Shown: positions 32,881 to 40,212, counted from the stretch's first letter. The stretch: DNA of 40,212 nt from Vallitalea maricola (GCF_036985595.1 NZ_BTPU01000099.1:1-40212); one strand, 5' to 3'. Notes: generated by a model not told the origin, from the letters alone. Translations and numbers: made by a program.

Positions 32881-33849
32881 CTACTTAATTATTTTTCTCC
32901 ACCACTCTTGATTATCCACATACCATTTAATCGTTTCTTCAATTCCTTCTTCAAATTCATATCTTGGTCTCCAACCTAATTCCTCTCTTATCTTAGTGGC
33001 ATCTATAGCATATCTTATATCATGTCCCAATCTGTCATCCACAAATTCTATTAATGATTCGTCCTTATCTAGGCAATCTAATATTTTTTTTACTATAAAA
33101 ATATTATTTCTTTCATTATTAGCACCAATATTATAGACCTCCCCTATCTTACCAAGGTGAAGTACTTTATCTATTGCAGCACAATGATCTTCTACATGAA
33201 TCCAATCACGAATGTTCAAACCATTTCCGTAAACTGGTAGTGGTTGATTATCATATGCTCTGCTTATCATAAGTGGTATTAATTTTTCAGGATATTGATA
33301 AGCACCATAATTATTTGAACATCTTGTAATGTTGATAGGCAGCTTATATGTCTCATAATATGCTCTAACCAACATGTCTGCACTAGCCTTACTTGCAGAA
33401 TATGGATTATTAGGTGATATAGGTGTCTTTTCTGTAAAATAACCAGTTTCTCCTAATGAACCATAAACTTCATCTGTAGAAATTTGAATATATTTTTTTA
33501 TCTTATATTTTTTAGAGGCATCTAATAAAACCTGTGTCCCCATCACATTCGTTTTAATAAATGCATTACTACTATCGATACTTCTATCAACATGGCTTTC
33601 TGCAGCAAAATTAATGATATAATCTACACCTTTTTCCATTATTCTATTAAGAGTATCTATATTAGATATGTCTCCTCTAACAAAGACATAATTAGGATTA
33701 TCTTCAATATCCATCAAATTATCTAGATTACCAGCATAAGTCAATTCATCGAGATTAATTATCCTATAGTCATCATATTTATTTATAATATATCTAATGA
33801 AGTTGCTGCCAATGAATCCTGCTCCACCTGTAACCAAAATTGTTTTCAC
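32881..33849 (-). CDS. rfbB: dTDP-glucose 4,6-dehydratase
   Basis: Second step of dTDP-L-rhamnose synthesis: dTDP-glucose to dTDP-4-keto-6-deoxyglucose with bound NAD. It has GGAGFIGSNFIRY (8-20), the E-S-H-V-D-R-S-I-D segment (84-92), STDEVYG with the catalytic T-D-E (125-127), Y150-x3-K154 (YSASKASAD), and the substrate-binding NNYGAYQYPEKLIP; at 322 residues it is of normal length. The start is GTG at 33847-33849 with GAGGTGA five bases upstream; it begins immediately after the rfbC stop codon with no gap, implying coupled translation. The order rfbA-rfbC-rfbB on minus forms one operon. Confidence 0.95.
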   Translation of the reverse strand: MKTILVTGGAGFIGSNFIRYIINKYDDYRIINLDELTYAGNLDNLMDIEDNPNYVFVRGDISNIDTLNRIMEKGVDYIINFAAESHVDRSIDSSNAFIKTNVMGTQVLLDASKKYKIKKYIQISTDEVYGSLGETGYFTEKTPISPNNPYSASKASADMLVRAYYETYKLPINITRCSNNYGAYQYPEKLIPLMISRAYDNQPLPVYGNGLNIRDWIHVEDHCAAIDKVLHLGKIGEVYNIGANNERNNIFIVKKILDCLDKDESLIEFVDDRLGHDIRYAIDATKIREELGWRPRYEFEEGIEETIKWYVDNQEWWRKIIK

Positions 33850-34422
33850 TTATTTCACCTCTAATCCTATAAATTTTTTGTTCTCTCCAAATCTAGGCCA
33901 AATAATATCTTTATCTGATAGTAACACATCTTCAACCTTATCTATGGGCCAGTTGATATTTATTGTAGGATCATTCCATATAACTCCTGCTTCATATTGT
34001 TTATAGTAATAGTTAGTACATTTATATACAAACTTAGCATAATCAGATAGAACTAAAAAACCATGTGCAAAACCTTCGGGTATATAAAACTGTTTATTGT
34101 TATCACTAGACAGAATTACACCAAAAGATTTTCCATAAGTATCGCTATCCTCTCTTAAATCAACTGCTACATCAAAAACTTCTCCCATAACAACTCTTAC
34201 CAATTTTCCTTGAGGACATTTATATTGATAATGTAAACCTCTTAGAACACCTTTCGTAGAAAAAGATTCATTGGACTGTACGAAAACTGCATTAAGACCT
34301 GCATCTATAAAATCTTTACTATTATAGCTTTCCATGAAATACCCACGGCTATCTAGAAATACTTTTGGCTCTATTACATACAAATCTTTTATAGTAGTTT
34401 TAACAAAATTAAACTTCCCCAT
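33850..34422 (-). CDS. rfbC: dTDP-4-dehydrorhamnose 3,5-epimerase
   Basis: Third step of dTDP-L-rhamnose synthesis, epimerising the 4-keto sugar at C3 and C5. This 190-residue cupin has SRGYFMESYN, the catalytic-base block KGVLRGLHYQ (H64), KLVRVVMGEVFDVAVDLR, QFYIPEGFAHGFLVLSD and NDPTININWP, all in family order. The ATG at 34422 has a modest AAGG site. It follows rfbA after 6 bases and abuts rfbB, so it is in the same operon. Confidence 0.95.
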   Translation of the reverse strand: MGKFNFVKTTIKDLYVIEPKVFLDSRGYFMESYNSKDFIDAGLNAVFVQSNESFSTKGVLRGLHYQYKCPQGKLVRVVMGEVFDVAVDLREDSDTYGKSFGVILSSDNNKQFYIPEGFAHGFLVLSDYAKFVYKCTNYYYKQYEAGVIWNDPTININWPIDKVEDVLLSDKDIIWPRFGENKKFIGLEVK

Positions 34423-34428
34423 TTATTT

Positions 34429-35295
34429 CTACCTTTCCAATATATTTTTTAAATATTGTCCATACTCAGTCTTAATCATTGATTCAGCCAATTTCAGTAA
34501 TTGATGCTTAATGATATATCCTTTTTTATATGCTATTTCTTCTATACAAGCTATATATATTCTTTGCTCTTTTTGTATAGTCTCAACGAAGTTTGCTGCA
34601 TTAAGAAGCCCTTGATAAGTCCCAGTATCAAACCAGGATATACCTTCTTCCAGTATTTCAACTTTTAGTTTATTTTGTTCCATATATACTCTATTAACAT
34701 CTGTTATCTCTAGTTCATTTCTATTGGATGGTTGAATATTTTCAGCTACAGAGATTACATTATTATCATAAAAATATAATCCAGGTACAGCAAAATTAGA
34801 TTTTGGTTTTTTAGGTTTTTCCTCTATAGAAACTACATTTGATTTATTATCAAATTCTACTACACCATAATGGGTTGGATCTTTTACCCCATAACCAAAA
34901 ATAGTTGCGCCTTTTTTCCTCTTAACGACCCTTTGCAAAATACTATTCAATTTTTCTCCATAAAAAACATTATCACCAAGGATTAAAGCAACTGAACTTT
35001 TACCTATGAATTGTTTTCCTACAATAAAAGCATCTGCTATACCTTTGGGCTTTGTTTGAATTTTATAGGATAATGAAATTCCAAATCTTGAGCCATCTCC
35101 TAATAGTTCTTTATAACTGCCTATATCCCTTGGAGTAGAAATAATAAGTATCTCTCTAATATTTGATTGCATCAATGTGGCAAGGGGATAATATATCATT
35201 GGTTTATCATAAATAGGTAACATTTGCTTAGATATTGCTTTTGTTAAAGGATATAGTCTTGTACCAGATCCTCCTGCTAATATAATACCTTTCAT
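34429..35295 (-). CDS. rfbA: glucose-1-phosphate thymidylyltransferase
   Basis: First step of dTDP-L-rhamnose synthesis: glucose-1-phosphate plus dTTP gives dTDP-glucose. The 288-residue protein has the nucleotide-binding GGSGTRLYPLT (8-18), ISKQMLPIYDKPMIYYPLA, LGDNVFYG, the substrate loop VVEFDNKSNVVSIEEKPKKP, NRNELEITDVN and WFDTGTYQGLL, as in RfbA/RmlA. The ATG at 35295 has AGAGGTGAG just upstream. Upstream on minus, TATAAT (complement of 35336-35341) is a likely -10 element, with only a weak TTGTAA at the -35 place (spacer about 15). First gene of the rfbACB operon. Confidence 0.95.
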   Translation of the reverse strand: MKGIILAGGSGTRLYPLTKAISKQMLPIYDKPMIYYPLATLMQSNIREILIISTPRDIGSYKELLGDGSRFGISLSYKIQTKPKGIADAFIVGKQFIGKSSVALILGDNVFYGEKLNSILQRVVKRKKGATIFGYGVKDPTHYGVVEFDNKSNVVSIEEKPKKPKSNFAVPGLYFYDNNVISVAENIQPSNRNELEITDVNRVYMEQNKLKVEILEEGISWFDTGTYQGLLNAANFVETIQKEQRIYIACIEEIAYKKGYIIKHQLLKLAESMIKTEYGQYLKNILER

Positions 35296-35471
35296 GTCTC
35301 ACCTCTTTTATATACAAGTTGTCTTATTTTATTTTATTATAATTGATTTAGAAACGTTACAATATAAAAATTATTACACTCTAAATAAAGGGTTAACTAA
35401 ATATTTAAAAGGATTCCCTTAGGCAATTTTAACATCTAAAGTAATAATGGTAAAGAACTTAAATATATTAA

Positions 35472-36488
35472 TCATTTAAAATCAGGTATATATTTTTTTA
35501 TTGCATCTATAAATATATTAACACAATTATCATAACTATATTTAGTGTCAATCAAATTTCTAGCACTAAGTGAAAAATTTTTTCTTAAATCTGGTTGTAC
35601 AATTAATTGTTTAATTTTTTGATACCATTCGTCTCTAGTTGTTGCCAGATACCCGTTTACCCCATCTTGGATTAATTCTTTGTGTATACCTATATCAGAA
35701 ACGATAACTGGTACACCTAGCATCATTATTCTCTTTAATCCGAATCCAGCTTTTCCATATCTATCAGGTATATTTAAGTAAGGTACAATAAATATATCTG
35801 TCATTGCTATTTTAGGAACAATATTCTTAATATAACTATCATATGGCATAAAAGAAATAAACTCAGCAAAAGGAAAATACTTTTTGACAAATCCTCTTTT
35901 ATCCGGTTTTCCATAATGTTTTCCTTCGTGCCATCCATATAATTGTAGCCTTACTCCATATTCTTTGTGAATATTAATTAAAGGATTCTTTATACTTAGT
36001 AAATCTGATGTATAAACATCTGCTAGGCTTTGCTGCCAGCTAATGATCAATGGATCATTTGTTCTTCTCTCAATTGGTGTGTATTTATAATTTTCAAAAT
36101 CATTAATTGAAGTAATAGTTTCTACTGGTGTTTTAGTATATCTATGCATCAATGATTCATGTTGTTTATTACCAACTAAAATAAGATCAGCAATATTCAA
36201 TGTATTGATATGATTCTTGTCGTTCATCCCTAAGAAATCATCATCTATATATACTAGAGGTACTTTTCCTTTTATATGTTGTACTTCTTTATGTCCATGA
36301 CCTCTATAAAAAGTCTTTTGAAATATTATCATATCACAATTGACACTATTTAGTATTTCCTTTTTTCTATTATATCGTTGTACTATTTCAATATCATACC
36401 CACGTTTTATTAAAGCATTAGCAAATAATTTGCCAGAAATAGTAGTAGGAGCCAAATTATTATCTGATAAAAAAAATTTTATATTCAC
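35472..36488 (-). CDS. GT-B glycosyltransferase, paralogue of 31570-32589
   Basis: A 338-residue protein matching the gene at 31570-32589 along its length: TTISGKLFANALIKRGYDIE, CDMIIFQKTF, GKVPLVYIDDDFLGM, DPLIISWQQSLADVYTSDLL, LYGWHEGKHYGKP, TDIFIVPYLN and KAGFGLKRIMMLGVPVIVSD. The donor-binding half is at the C-terminus. The start is GTG at 36486-36488 with AGGA nine bases upstream. It lies 11 bases after the GT4-like gene at 36500-37504, itself a paralogue of the gene at 28380, so this two-gene unit repeats a pair found elsewhere in the locus. Sugar unknown. Confidence 0.8.
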   Translation of the reverse strand: MNIKFFLSDNNLAPTTISGKLFANALIKRGYDIEIVQRYNRKKEILNSVNCDMIIFQKTFYRGHGHKEVQHIKGKVPLVYIDDDFLGMNDKNHINTLNIADLILVGNKQHESLMHRYTKTPVETITSINDFENYKYTPIERRTNDPLIISWQQSLADVYTSDLLSIKNPLINIHKEYGVRLQLYGWHEGKHYGKPDKRGFVKKYFPFAEFISFMPYDSYIKNIVPKIAMTDIFIVPYLNIPDRYGKAGFGLKRIMMLGVPVIVSDIGIHKELIQDGVNGYLATTRDEWYQKIKQLIVQPDLRKNFSLSARNLIDTKYSYDNCVNIFIDAIKKYIPDFK

Positions 36489-36499
36489 CTTATCACATC

Positions 36500-37504
36500 C
36501 TAACTATTAACTAGCTTATTGATTTCTACAAAATATTTTTCACACATTTTCTCAAGAGTGAATCTTTTACTTCTCTCTTTTATTTTTTCTTTATAGTAAT
36601 CATAGTTATCAAATGTTTTTAGTATCTGACTAGCCATACTTTTAATATTAATTACTGGAAAATGTTCAAATGAAGGTTCACATTCACCTCTTAAACCAGC
36701 ATCTCCTAGAAGTTCTGGAGTACTACCTAGATCAAGACCTACTATGGGCTTACCAACGTTCATAGCTTCAATTATTAAGTTAAAGCAGGCATCGTTTGGT
36801 CTAGTGTGCAGTATTATATCAGAAGTACGTATATATTTTGGCATTCTTTCTCTTGTGATTGGTGTTCTAAGATTATATCTTGTGATATTACTAAGATTTG
36901 CTTTCTTAATTATATCTTCTACATAAGGATATGCCTCTCCAAGTACCCAAAATTCAATATCCTTTCTATCAGAAAATTCTTTAGCTATATTAATTATATT
37001 TCTAATACTATACTCTGCCATTAGTTCTGGTCCCCAATAAGCTATGGATAGTATTATTTTCTTATCATTTGGCTTTGGAAGTATCATTCCCTCTTCCTTG
37101 AATACATTAGTATCCGCTCCATTATAAATTACTACCCCTGGCAATTCTTGTCCATTAAATAACTGACTTGCCATAATTCTTGAAAAATTACTTTGATAAA
37201 TAATTCGGTCTGCTAATCTCATGGAATCTGCTATAAGACCATTTAATCTAATAGTAGTTCTATTATCTATTAAAAAATTATAGTAAATACCATCCATCCT
37301 ATATAAAATCTTAGTATTTCTTTGCTTCATTTCCGTTAATTCTTCAGGGGTAGTATAGAAAGCTAAGGTTATAAAAACATCAACTTTTTCGTTTTTAGAA
37401 AAATACACTTGATGTCCTTTGGATAGACAGTAATTACTAAAAGTTTTTACCCATGTTCTGGTTCCACCCCTTCCTTTTGGCTCTACTGGAAATCCTATTT
37501 TCAT
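36500..37504 (-). CDS. GT4-like glycosyltransferase, paralogue of 28380-29396
   Basis: A 334-residue GT-B protein. It begins MKIGFPVEPKGRGGTRTWVK (glycine-rich loop) and has TKILYRMDGIYYNF, ADRIIYQSNFSRIMASQLF, VVIYNGADTNVF, KKIILSIAYWGPELMAEYSI, IEFWVLGEAYPYVEDIIKK, and the donor-site NDACFNLIIEAMNVGKPIVG. The ATG at 37504 has a GAGGTG site four bases upstream; an in-frame ATG 21 bases earlier (37525) would place that site inside the protein. It is the first gene of a two-gene minus unit with the gene at 35472. The region 37505-37676 upstream is AT-rich and holds no gene that I can see. Confidence 0.82.
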   Translation of the reverse strand: MKIGFPVEPKGRGGTRTWVKTFSNYCLSKGHQVYFSKNEKVDVFITLAFYTTPEELTEMKQRNTKILYRMDGIYYNFLIDNRTTIRLNGLIADSMRLADRIIYQSNFSRIMASQLFNGQELPGVVIYNGADTNVFKEEGMILPKPNDKKIILSIAYWGPELMAEYSIRNIINIAKEFSDRKDIEFWVLGEAYPYVEDIIKKANLSNITRYNLRTPITRERMPKYIRTSDIILHTRPNDACFNLIIEAMNVGKPIVGLDLGSTPELLGDAGLRGECEPSFEHFPVINIKSMASQILKTFDNYDYYKEKIKERSKRFTLEKMCEKYFVEINKLVNS

Positions 37505-37676
37505 ATTACACCTCTTTTTATACAAGCTATACTTTATTATATTAATATTATCTATTTAATGTTACTATCCATACCTGTTAACACTACTATTTCATATACT
37601 TTACAAGTAGATTCCTAAACGGGAAATATAATTATTTTTATTTATCTACTTATATAAACAATTATTAGTAGCTTGT

Positions 37677-37705
37677 CACAATTTTGTAGAGTAGCGAATA
37701 ATATA
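37677..37705 (+). promoter_or_regulatory. sigma-K-like promoter of the Cys/Gly/Tyr-rich miniprotein
   Basis: CACA (37677-37680), 16 bases, then AATAATATA (37697-37705) matches the sigma-K pattern mACm-N16-CATAnnnTA at every fixed position except the first C of the -10. Transcription would begin near 37712, just upstream of the ribosome site (37724-37729). If real, the gene is expressed late in the mother cell during sporulation. Confidence 0.45.
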
Positions 37706-37736
37706 AACTAGGAAATCATATGAAAGGAGTGTTATT

Positions 37737-37925
37737 ATGTTTGGATATGGTTATGGCTGTTGTTGTAGAGGTTTTGGTGGCTACGGTTACGGCGGTTATG
37801 GTTATGGTGGCTATGGTTACGGCGGTTATGGTTGCTGTTGTTCTAATTGCTGCAGTCTATGTTGCGGTTGTGGTTGTTGTGGCTGTAGAAGAAGATGCTG
37901 CTGTGGTTTTGGTAGCTATTATTAA
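37737..37925 (+). CDS. Cys/Gly/Tyr-rich miniprotein, putative spore-coat protein
   Basis: A 62-residue protein with 17 cysteines, about 21 glycines and 11 tyrosines and almost nothing else. It has a tandem GYGGY region (residues 14-32) between CCC triplets, then a CC/CGC cluster (33-56), three arginines, and a short GFGSYY end. There is no signal peptide. The composition resembles cross-linkable structural proteins (spore-coat, keratin-associated or eggshell-like), where cysteines form disulfides and tyrosines may be oxidatively coupled. The ATG at 37737 has AAGGAG seven bases upstream. A second frame beginning 17 bases earlier is open but has no ribosome site. It is monocistronic, between a sigma-K-like promoter and a strong terminator. 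A metal-binding (metallothionein-like) role is an alternative. Confidence 0.78.
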   Translation: MFGYGYGCCCRGFGGYGYGGYGYGGYGYGGYGCCCSNCCSLCCGCGCCGCRRRCCCGFGSYY

Positions 37926-37951
37926 TTTATATTTAAATCGGACATGTTTAT

Positions 37952-37987
37952 GGATAAAAGGTGATAATTATCTTTTATCCTTTTTTT
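37952..37987 (+). terminator. rho-independent terminator after the miniprotein gene
   Basis: GGATAAAAG (37952-37960) pairs with CTTTTATCC (37972-37980) over an 11-base loop and is followed by seven T. Confidence 0.9.
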
Positions 37988-38103
37988 ATTAGATTATAAA
38001 TGTTATATGTATTTGTGATTACCTTGTTATAAATCATATGGAAAAGATAATAGAGTACTCCCCTACTCTATAAAGGTATCTTGTTGTCTAAAAATTGCAC
38101 AAA

Positions 38104-38139
38104 TAAAGAGTTAAAACCAATATTAAATTTAACTCTTTA
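38104..38139 (-). terminator. probable terminator of the 38171-38614 gene
   Basis: TAAAGAGTTAAA (38104-38115) and TTTAACTCTTTA (38128-38139) are perfect 12-base arms. On minus it follows the gene's stop by about 30 bases and is followed by TTTATTTG, a weak U-tract. Confidence 0.55.
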
Positions 38140-38170
38140 ATGCTACGTACTTTTGTAAGTTTATATTATA

Positions 38171-38614
38171 CTAATTACTTTTGTTATTCAGAAGCCAAGT
38201 TTCTATTTTTTCACCTATTTTTTCTATAGGTGTGTAAATAGCTTTGTTTGTAATTATTTTATACTCAATAGTGCAATAGGAGAAATTAAACCTGTCTTTG
38301 TTATGAAAAACTATTGTTAACTGATATTTTATTCCGTTCTCTTTTTCTTCATTTTTTATTTCTTTAGATTCTTTTATCTCCAAAGAGTTAAAAAATGAAC
38401 ATATTTCTTTTATTAATACTTCATCATGTATAATTGCATTCTCTCCAGTAATATCATTTATTATTATTATTTCAGTAATATCATCAGATGTTAAATTTTT
38501 AAATTCATCTACTTTTGAGAGAACCGTTACTCTAGTCTTTTTTAAGTAGGAATTTGCACAAATCATTACTATTATTAAACTTATTGTAACAGCAACAAAA
38601 AATTTGTTTTTCAT
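38171..38614 (-). CDS. small membrane-anchored hypothetical protein
   Basis: A 147-residue protein with an N-terminal hydrophobic segment (FFVAVTISLIIVMICANSYL, about 5-24) that can serve as a signal anchor. The rest is a mixed alpha/beta domain outside the membrane (SDDITEIIIINDITGENAII; KEICSFFNSLEIKES; IKYQLTIVFHNKDRFNFSYC). It resembles small Clostridia/Bacilli proteins of the 'DUF5301' kind in layout, but I cannot confirm that. The ATG at 38614 has GAGG five bases upstream; an in-frame ATG at 38635 lies before that site. It is alone between two hairpins. No function is proposed. Confidence 0.65.
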   Translation of the reverse strand: MKNKFFVAVTISLIIVMICANSYLKKTRVTVLSKVDEFKNLTSDDITEIIIINDITGENAIIHDEVLIKEICSFFNSLEIKESKEIKNEEKENGIKYQLTIVFHNKDRFNFSYCTIEYKIITNKAIYTPIEKIGEKIETWLLNNKSN

Positions 38615-38957
38615 AAAAACCTCACTATCTTTCAATATAATATACTATCCATGTTAGATATGTTTCCAACTATTAAGAAAATGATGCAGATAATTAATGA
38701 TAATATTAATTTACTATTATTATTCATAATAGCTCCTTTCCTTCTGTTATTCTATTATATCATAATAATTTTCAATGTTTATAATTTAATCTTATATAAT
38801 ATTAAATGCTCTGGTTTATTCTCAAAAACATTTTTATTTCTAATTTATAGCATAAGGAAATAGTATAAAAAGTTTTCTTTAACTTTCTATACAATGAAGA
38901 ATATATGGAAAAGGAAATAATGAAGCGTTTTAAAATGGTTAATGAAGAAACAAGGTT
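38615..38957. other. AT-rich gap, no convincing gene
   Basis: The only longer open frame here (38651-38863, plus) codes for a hydrophobic 70-residue peptide but has no ribosome site and odd composition. From about 38904 to 38957 a second plus frame (MEKEIMKRFKMVNEETRF) leads into the recombinase remnant and may be its upstream piece in another frame. I see no promoter, repeat or RNA in the rest. Confidence 0.5.
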
Positions 38958-39077
38958 TGTGAAGTTGTTAGACTTCGTATTAAAGATGTATATTTTGACA
39001 AGAACTTATTATTTATATGTTCCTCTAAAGGTAATATAGAGAGATTAGTTACATTAACACCAAAAGTTAAAAATTAA
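38958..39077 (+). pseudogene. tyrosine recombinase (integrase) remnant
   Basis: The frame reads CEVVRLRIKDVYFDKNLLF, continues ICSSKGNIERLVTLTPK and stops at 39075-39077. This is the segment around the first catalytic arginine of phage-type integrases and XerC/D ('GLR-x-x-E-[LV]-x-x-L-[RK]-[WIV]-x-D-[VI]-D' followed by '[KG]-G-[NK]-K-x-R-x-[VI]-P'). The frame is closed upstream by a TGA (38943-38945), the preceding arm-like residues are in a different frame, and the remaining catalytic residues are absent, so it is a dead fragment. It lies about 200 bases from the tRNA array, a normal target for such integrases. Confidence 0.55.
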
Positions 39078-39175
39078 AAGATAAATCACCTATTAATCAT
39101 AATGTTATTAAACAGGTATTCTGGTTTTTTAGAGAATTTTACGATACTTTTCCGTTCCAATTTTAGTAGTCAGAA

Positions 39176-39206
39176 GGGGGGTTATACAAATATAGTATAA
39201 CCCCCC
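39176..39206. repeat. strong G6/C6 hairpin
   Basis: GGGGGGTTATAC (39176-39187) and GTATAACCCCCC (39195-39206) form a perfect 12-base stem with a 7-base loop (AAATATA). No U-tract follows on either strand. It is between the recombinase remnant and the tRNA array; it could act as a terminator, or be a mobile-element end. Confidence 0.7.
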
Positions 39207-39284
39207 TAAACTATACCTACAACCTCTATATAATCAAATAAAAACCCTCGGCAAGCACTAATTGCAAACCCAGAGTTTCTGTAA

Positions 39285-39358
<74 letters not shown>

Positions 39359-39382
39359 AAAAAAAATTTATTAAATTAAGAT

Positions 39383-39403
39383 ATAAAAAGCACCCAAGGT
39401 GCT
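39383..39403 (-). terminator. terminator inside the tRNA array
   Basis: On minus, AGCACC, loop TTG, GGTGCT, then TTTTATAT: a compact six-pair stem with a U-tract, between tRNA-Leu and tRNA-Arg. It should end the Asn-to-Leu transcript, at least in part. Confidence 0.7.
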
Positions 39404-39416
39404 GTATAAGTTTTAA

Positions 39417-39502
39417 TGCCGGAGACCGGAATCGAACCGGTACGGTCTTTAAGGACCGCAGGATTTTAAGTCCTGTGCGTCTGCCAGTTCCGCCACTCCG
39501 GC
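39417..39502 (-). tRNA. tRNA-Leu (TAA)
   Basis: 86 nt class II tRNA. Acceptor GCCGGAG / CTCCGGC; anticodon loop CTTAAAA (anticodon TAA); long variable arm CGGTCCTTAAAGACCG; T loop GTTCGATTC; discriminator A; CCA not encoded. Confidence 0.96.
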
Positions 39503-39508
39503 ATTTAA

Positions 39509-39581
39509 TGGGCGCAACAGGGCTCGAACCTGTGACCCCCTGCTTGTAAGGCAGGTGCTCTCCCAGCTGAGCTATGCGCCC
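39509..39581 (-). tRNA. tRNA-Val (TAC)
   Basis: 73 nt. Acceptor GGGCGCA / TGCGCCC; anticodon stem CTGCC ... with loop CTTACAA (anticodon TAC); T arm ACAGGTTCGAGCCCTGT; discriminator A; CCA not encoded. Seven bases separate it from tRNA-Leu. Confidence 0.96.
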
Positions 39582-39601
39582 GTATTAAATTAGTTAACGT
39601 T

Positions 39602-39678
39602 TGGTCTGGGTGACAAGATTTGAACTTGCGACCTCTAGAACCCCATTCTAGCGCTCTACCAAACTGAGCCACACCCAG
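39602..39678 (-). tRNA. tRNA-Pro (GGG), with encoded CCA
   Basis: 77 nt including CCA. Acceptor CTGGGTG pairs with CACCCAG; anticodon loop ATGGGGT (anticodon GGG); T loop GTTCAAATC; discriminator A followed by an encoded CCA (39602-39604). It is the only one of the nine genes here with a genomic CCA. Confidence 0.94.
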
Positions 39679-39707
39679 ACAATGGAGTGTAACTAACTGT
39701 CACTAAA

Positions 39708-39781
<74 letters not shown>

Positions 39782-39799
39782 TAATAGTAAAAATTTAAA

Positions 39800-39873
39800 T
39801 GGACCTTCAGGGACTCGAACCCCGGACCAACCGGTTATGAGCCGGTTGCTCTGACCAACTGAGCTAAAGGTCC
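39800..39873 (-). tRNA. tRNA with CAT anticodon (elongator Met or Ile2)
   Basis: 74 nt. Acceptor GGACCTT / AAGGTCC; anticodon loop CTCATAA (CAT); T arm GGGGTTCGAGTCCC; discriminator A. The paired G1-C72 rules out initiator tRNA. The body resembles both elongator tRNA-Met and lysidine-modified tRNA-Ile2 of Firmicutes, and I cannot separate these by eye. Confidence 0.93.
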
Positions 39874-39878
39874 ATACA

Positions 39879-39951
39879 AGCCGACGATCGGACTTGAACC
39901 GATAACCTGCTGATTACAAGTCAGCTGCTCTGCCAATTGAGCCACGTCGGC
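39879..39951 (-). tRNA. tRNA-Thr (TGT)
   Basis: 73 nt. Acceptor GCCGACG / CGTCGGC; D arm GGCTCAATTGGCAGAGC; anticodon loop CTTGTAA (anticodon TGT); T loop GTTCAAGTC; discriminator T. CCA not encoded. Confidence 0.96.
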
Positions 39952-39990
39952 ATATTAATATAGATAATATGCATTAATTATACTATATGA

Positions 39991-40062
39991 TGACTCGTAG
40001 GGGAATCGAACCCCTGTTACCGCCGTGAAAGGGCGGTGTCTTAACCGCTTGACCAACGAGCC
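39991..40062 (-). tRNA. tRNA-Glu (TTC)
   Basis: 72 nt. Acceptor GGCTCGT / ACGAGTC; anticodon loop CTTTCAC (anticodon TTC); T arm AGGGGTTCGATTCCCCT; discriminator A. CCA not encoded. Confidence 0.96.
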
Positions 40063-40072
40063 TTATTATAAA

Positions 40073-40144
<72 letters not shown>

Positions 40145-40212
40145 ATACTTTTATATAAATATTCAAAACAACACATTGTGAACAACAAATTATCTTATCA
40201 ACCTTTGCAAAG

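Noticed and set aside
37720..37992. 90-residue Val/Ala-rich frame overlapping the Cys/Gly/Tyr-rich gene
   Set aside because: Its ATG precedes the AAGGAG site that serves the ATG at 37737, and the hydrophobic sequence is the +1 reading of a Gly/Cys/Tyr repeat.
38651..38863. Hydrophobic 70-residue open frame on plus
   Set aside because: No ribosome site, odd composition, and in a gap with recombinase debris; probably chance in AT-rich DNA.

Overview
The window looks like chromosome of a low-GC, endospore-forming anaerobic Firmicute (class Clostridia). The reasons are the strongly AT-rich intergenic DNA, AGGAGG-type ribosome sites with frequent TTG and GTG starts, secreted proteins with copper-amine-oxidase-N stalk domains, a CgeB-type glycosyltransferase, a long collagen-like protein of exosporium type, a Cys/Gly/Tyr-rich miniprotein of spore-coat type, and a clostridial-style tRNA array. 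A Lachnospirales or Vallitalea-like host is my guess; nothing here proves the genus.

Layout. 1-1089: end of an unknown gene and a YegS/BmrU-type lipid kinase (minus). 1323-5847: a compact plus-strand operon built around a Ycf46-like AAA+ ATPase, with DUF2997 and DUF1257-like partners, two small proteins that end in helix-hairpin-helix domains (one on a DUF805 membrane domain, one on a GYF_2 domain) and an NrdG-like radical-SAM activase. Its promoter carries a 10-bp-arm palindrome. A convergent membrane protein with a PH-like domain (5842-6474) closes the region. 6796-14626: a sigma-A promoter drives two tandem-duplicated secreted stalk-domain proteins and a giant 1803-residue secreted protein with an ALK-like glycine-rich domain.

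14727-37504: a spore-surface type polysaccharide/glycoprotein locus. It holds a collagen-like protein with about 41 GPTGDT units; a complete dTDP-L-rhamnose set (rfbA, rfbC, rfbB on minus, rfbD on plus); a UDP-glucuronate epimerase-like SDR; a GNAT / UDP-sugar dehydrogenase fusion; a DegT-type aminotransferase; and eleven putative glycosyltransferases, including two pairs of paralogues. A broken second aminotransferase lies between rfbB and a glycosyltransferase. The simplest reading is that the locus makes nucleotide sugars and assembles glycans on the threonine-rich collagen stalk, as for BclA of Bacillus; this is inference.

37677-40212: a 62-residue Cys/Gly/Tyr-rich protein behind a sigma-K-like promoter, a small membrane-anchored hypothetical, a degraded tyrosine-recombinase fragment, and nine tRNA genes on minus (Asn, Glu, Thr, CAT, Asp, Pro, Val, Leu, then a terminator, then Arg). 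No rRNA, CRISPR array or intact insertion sequence was seen. All family names are from reading motifs by eye; no searches were run.
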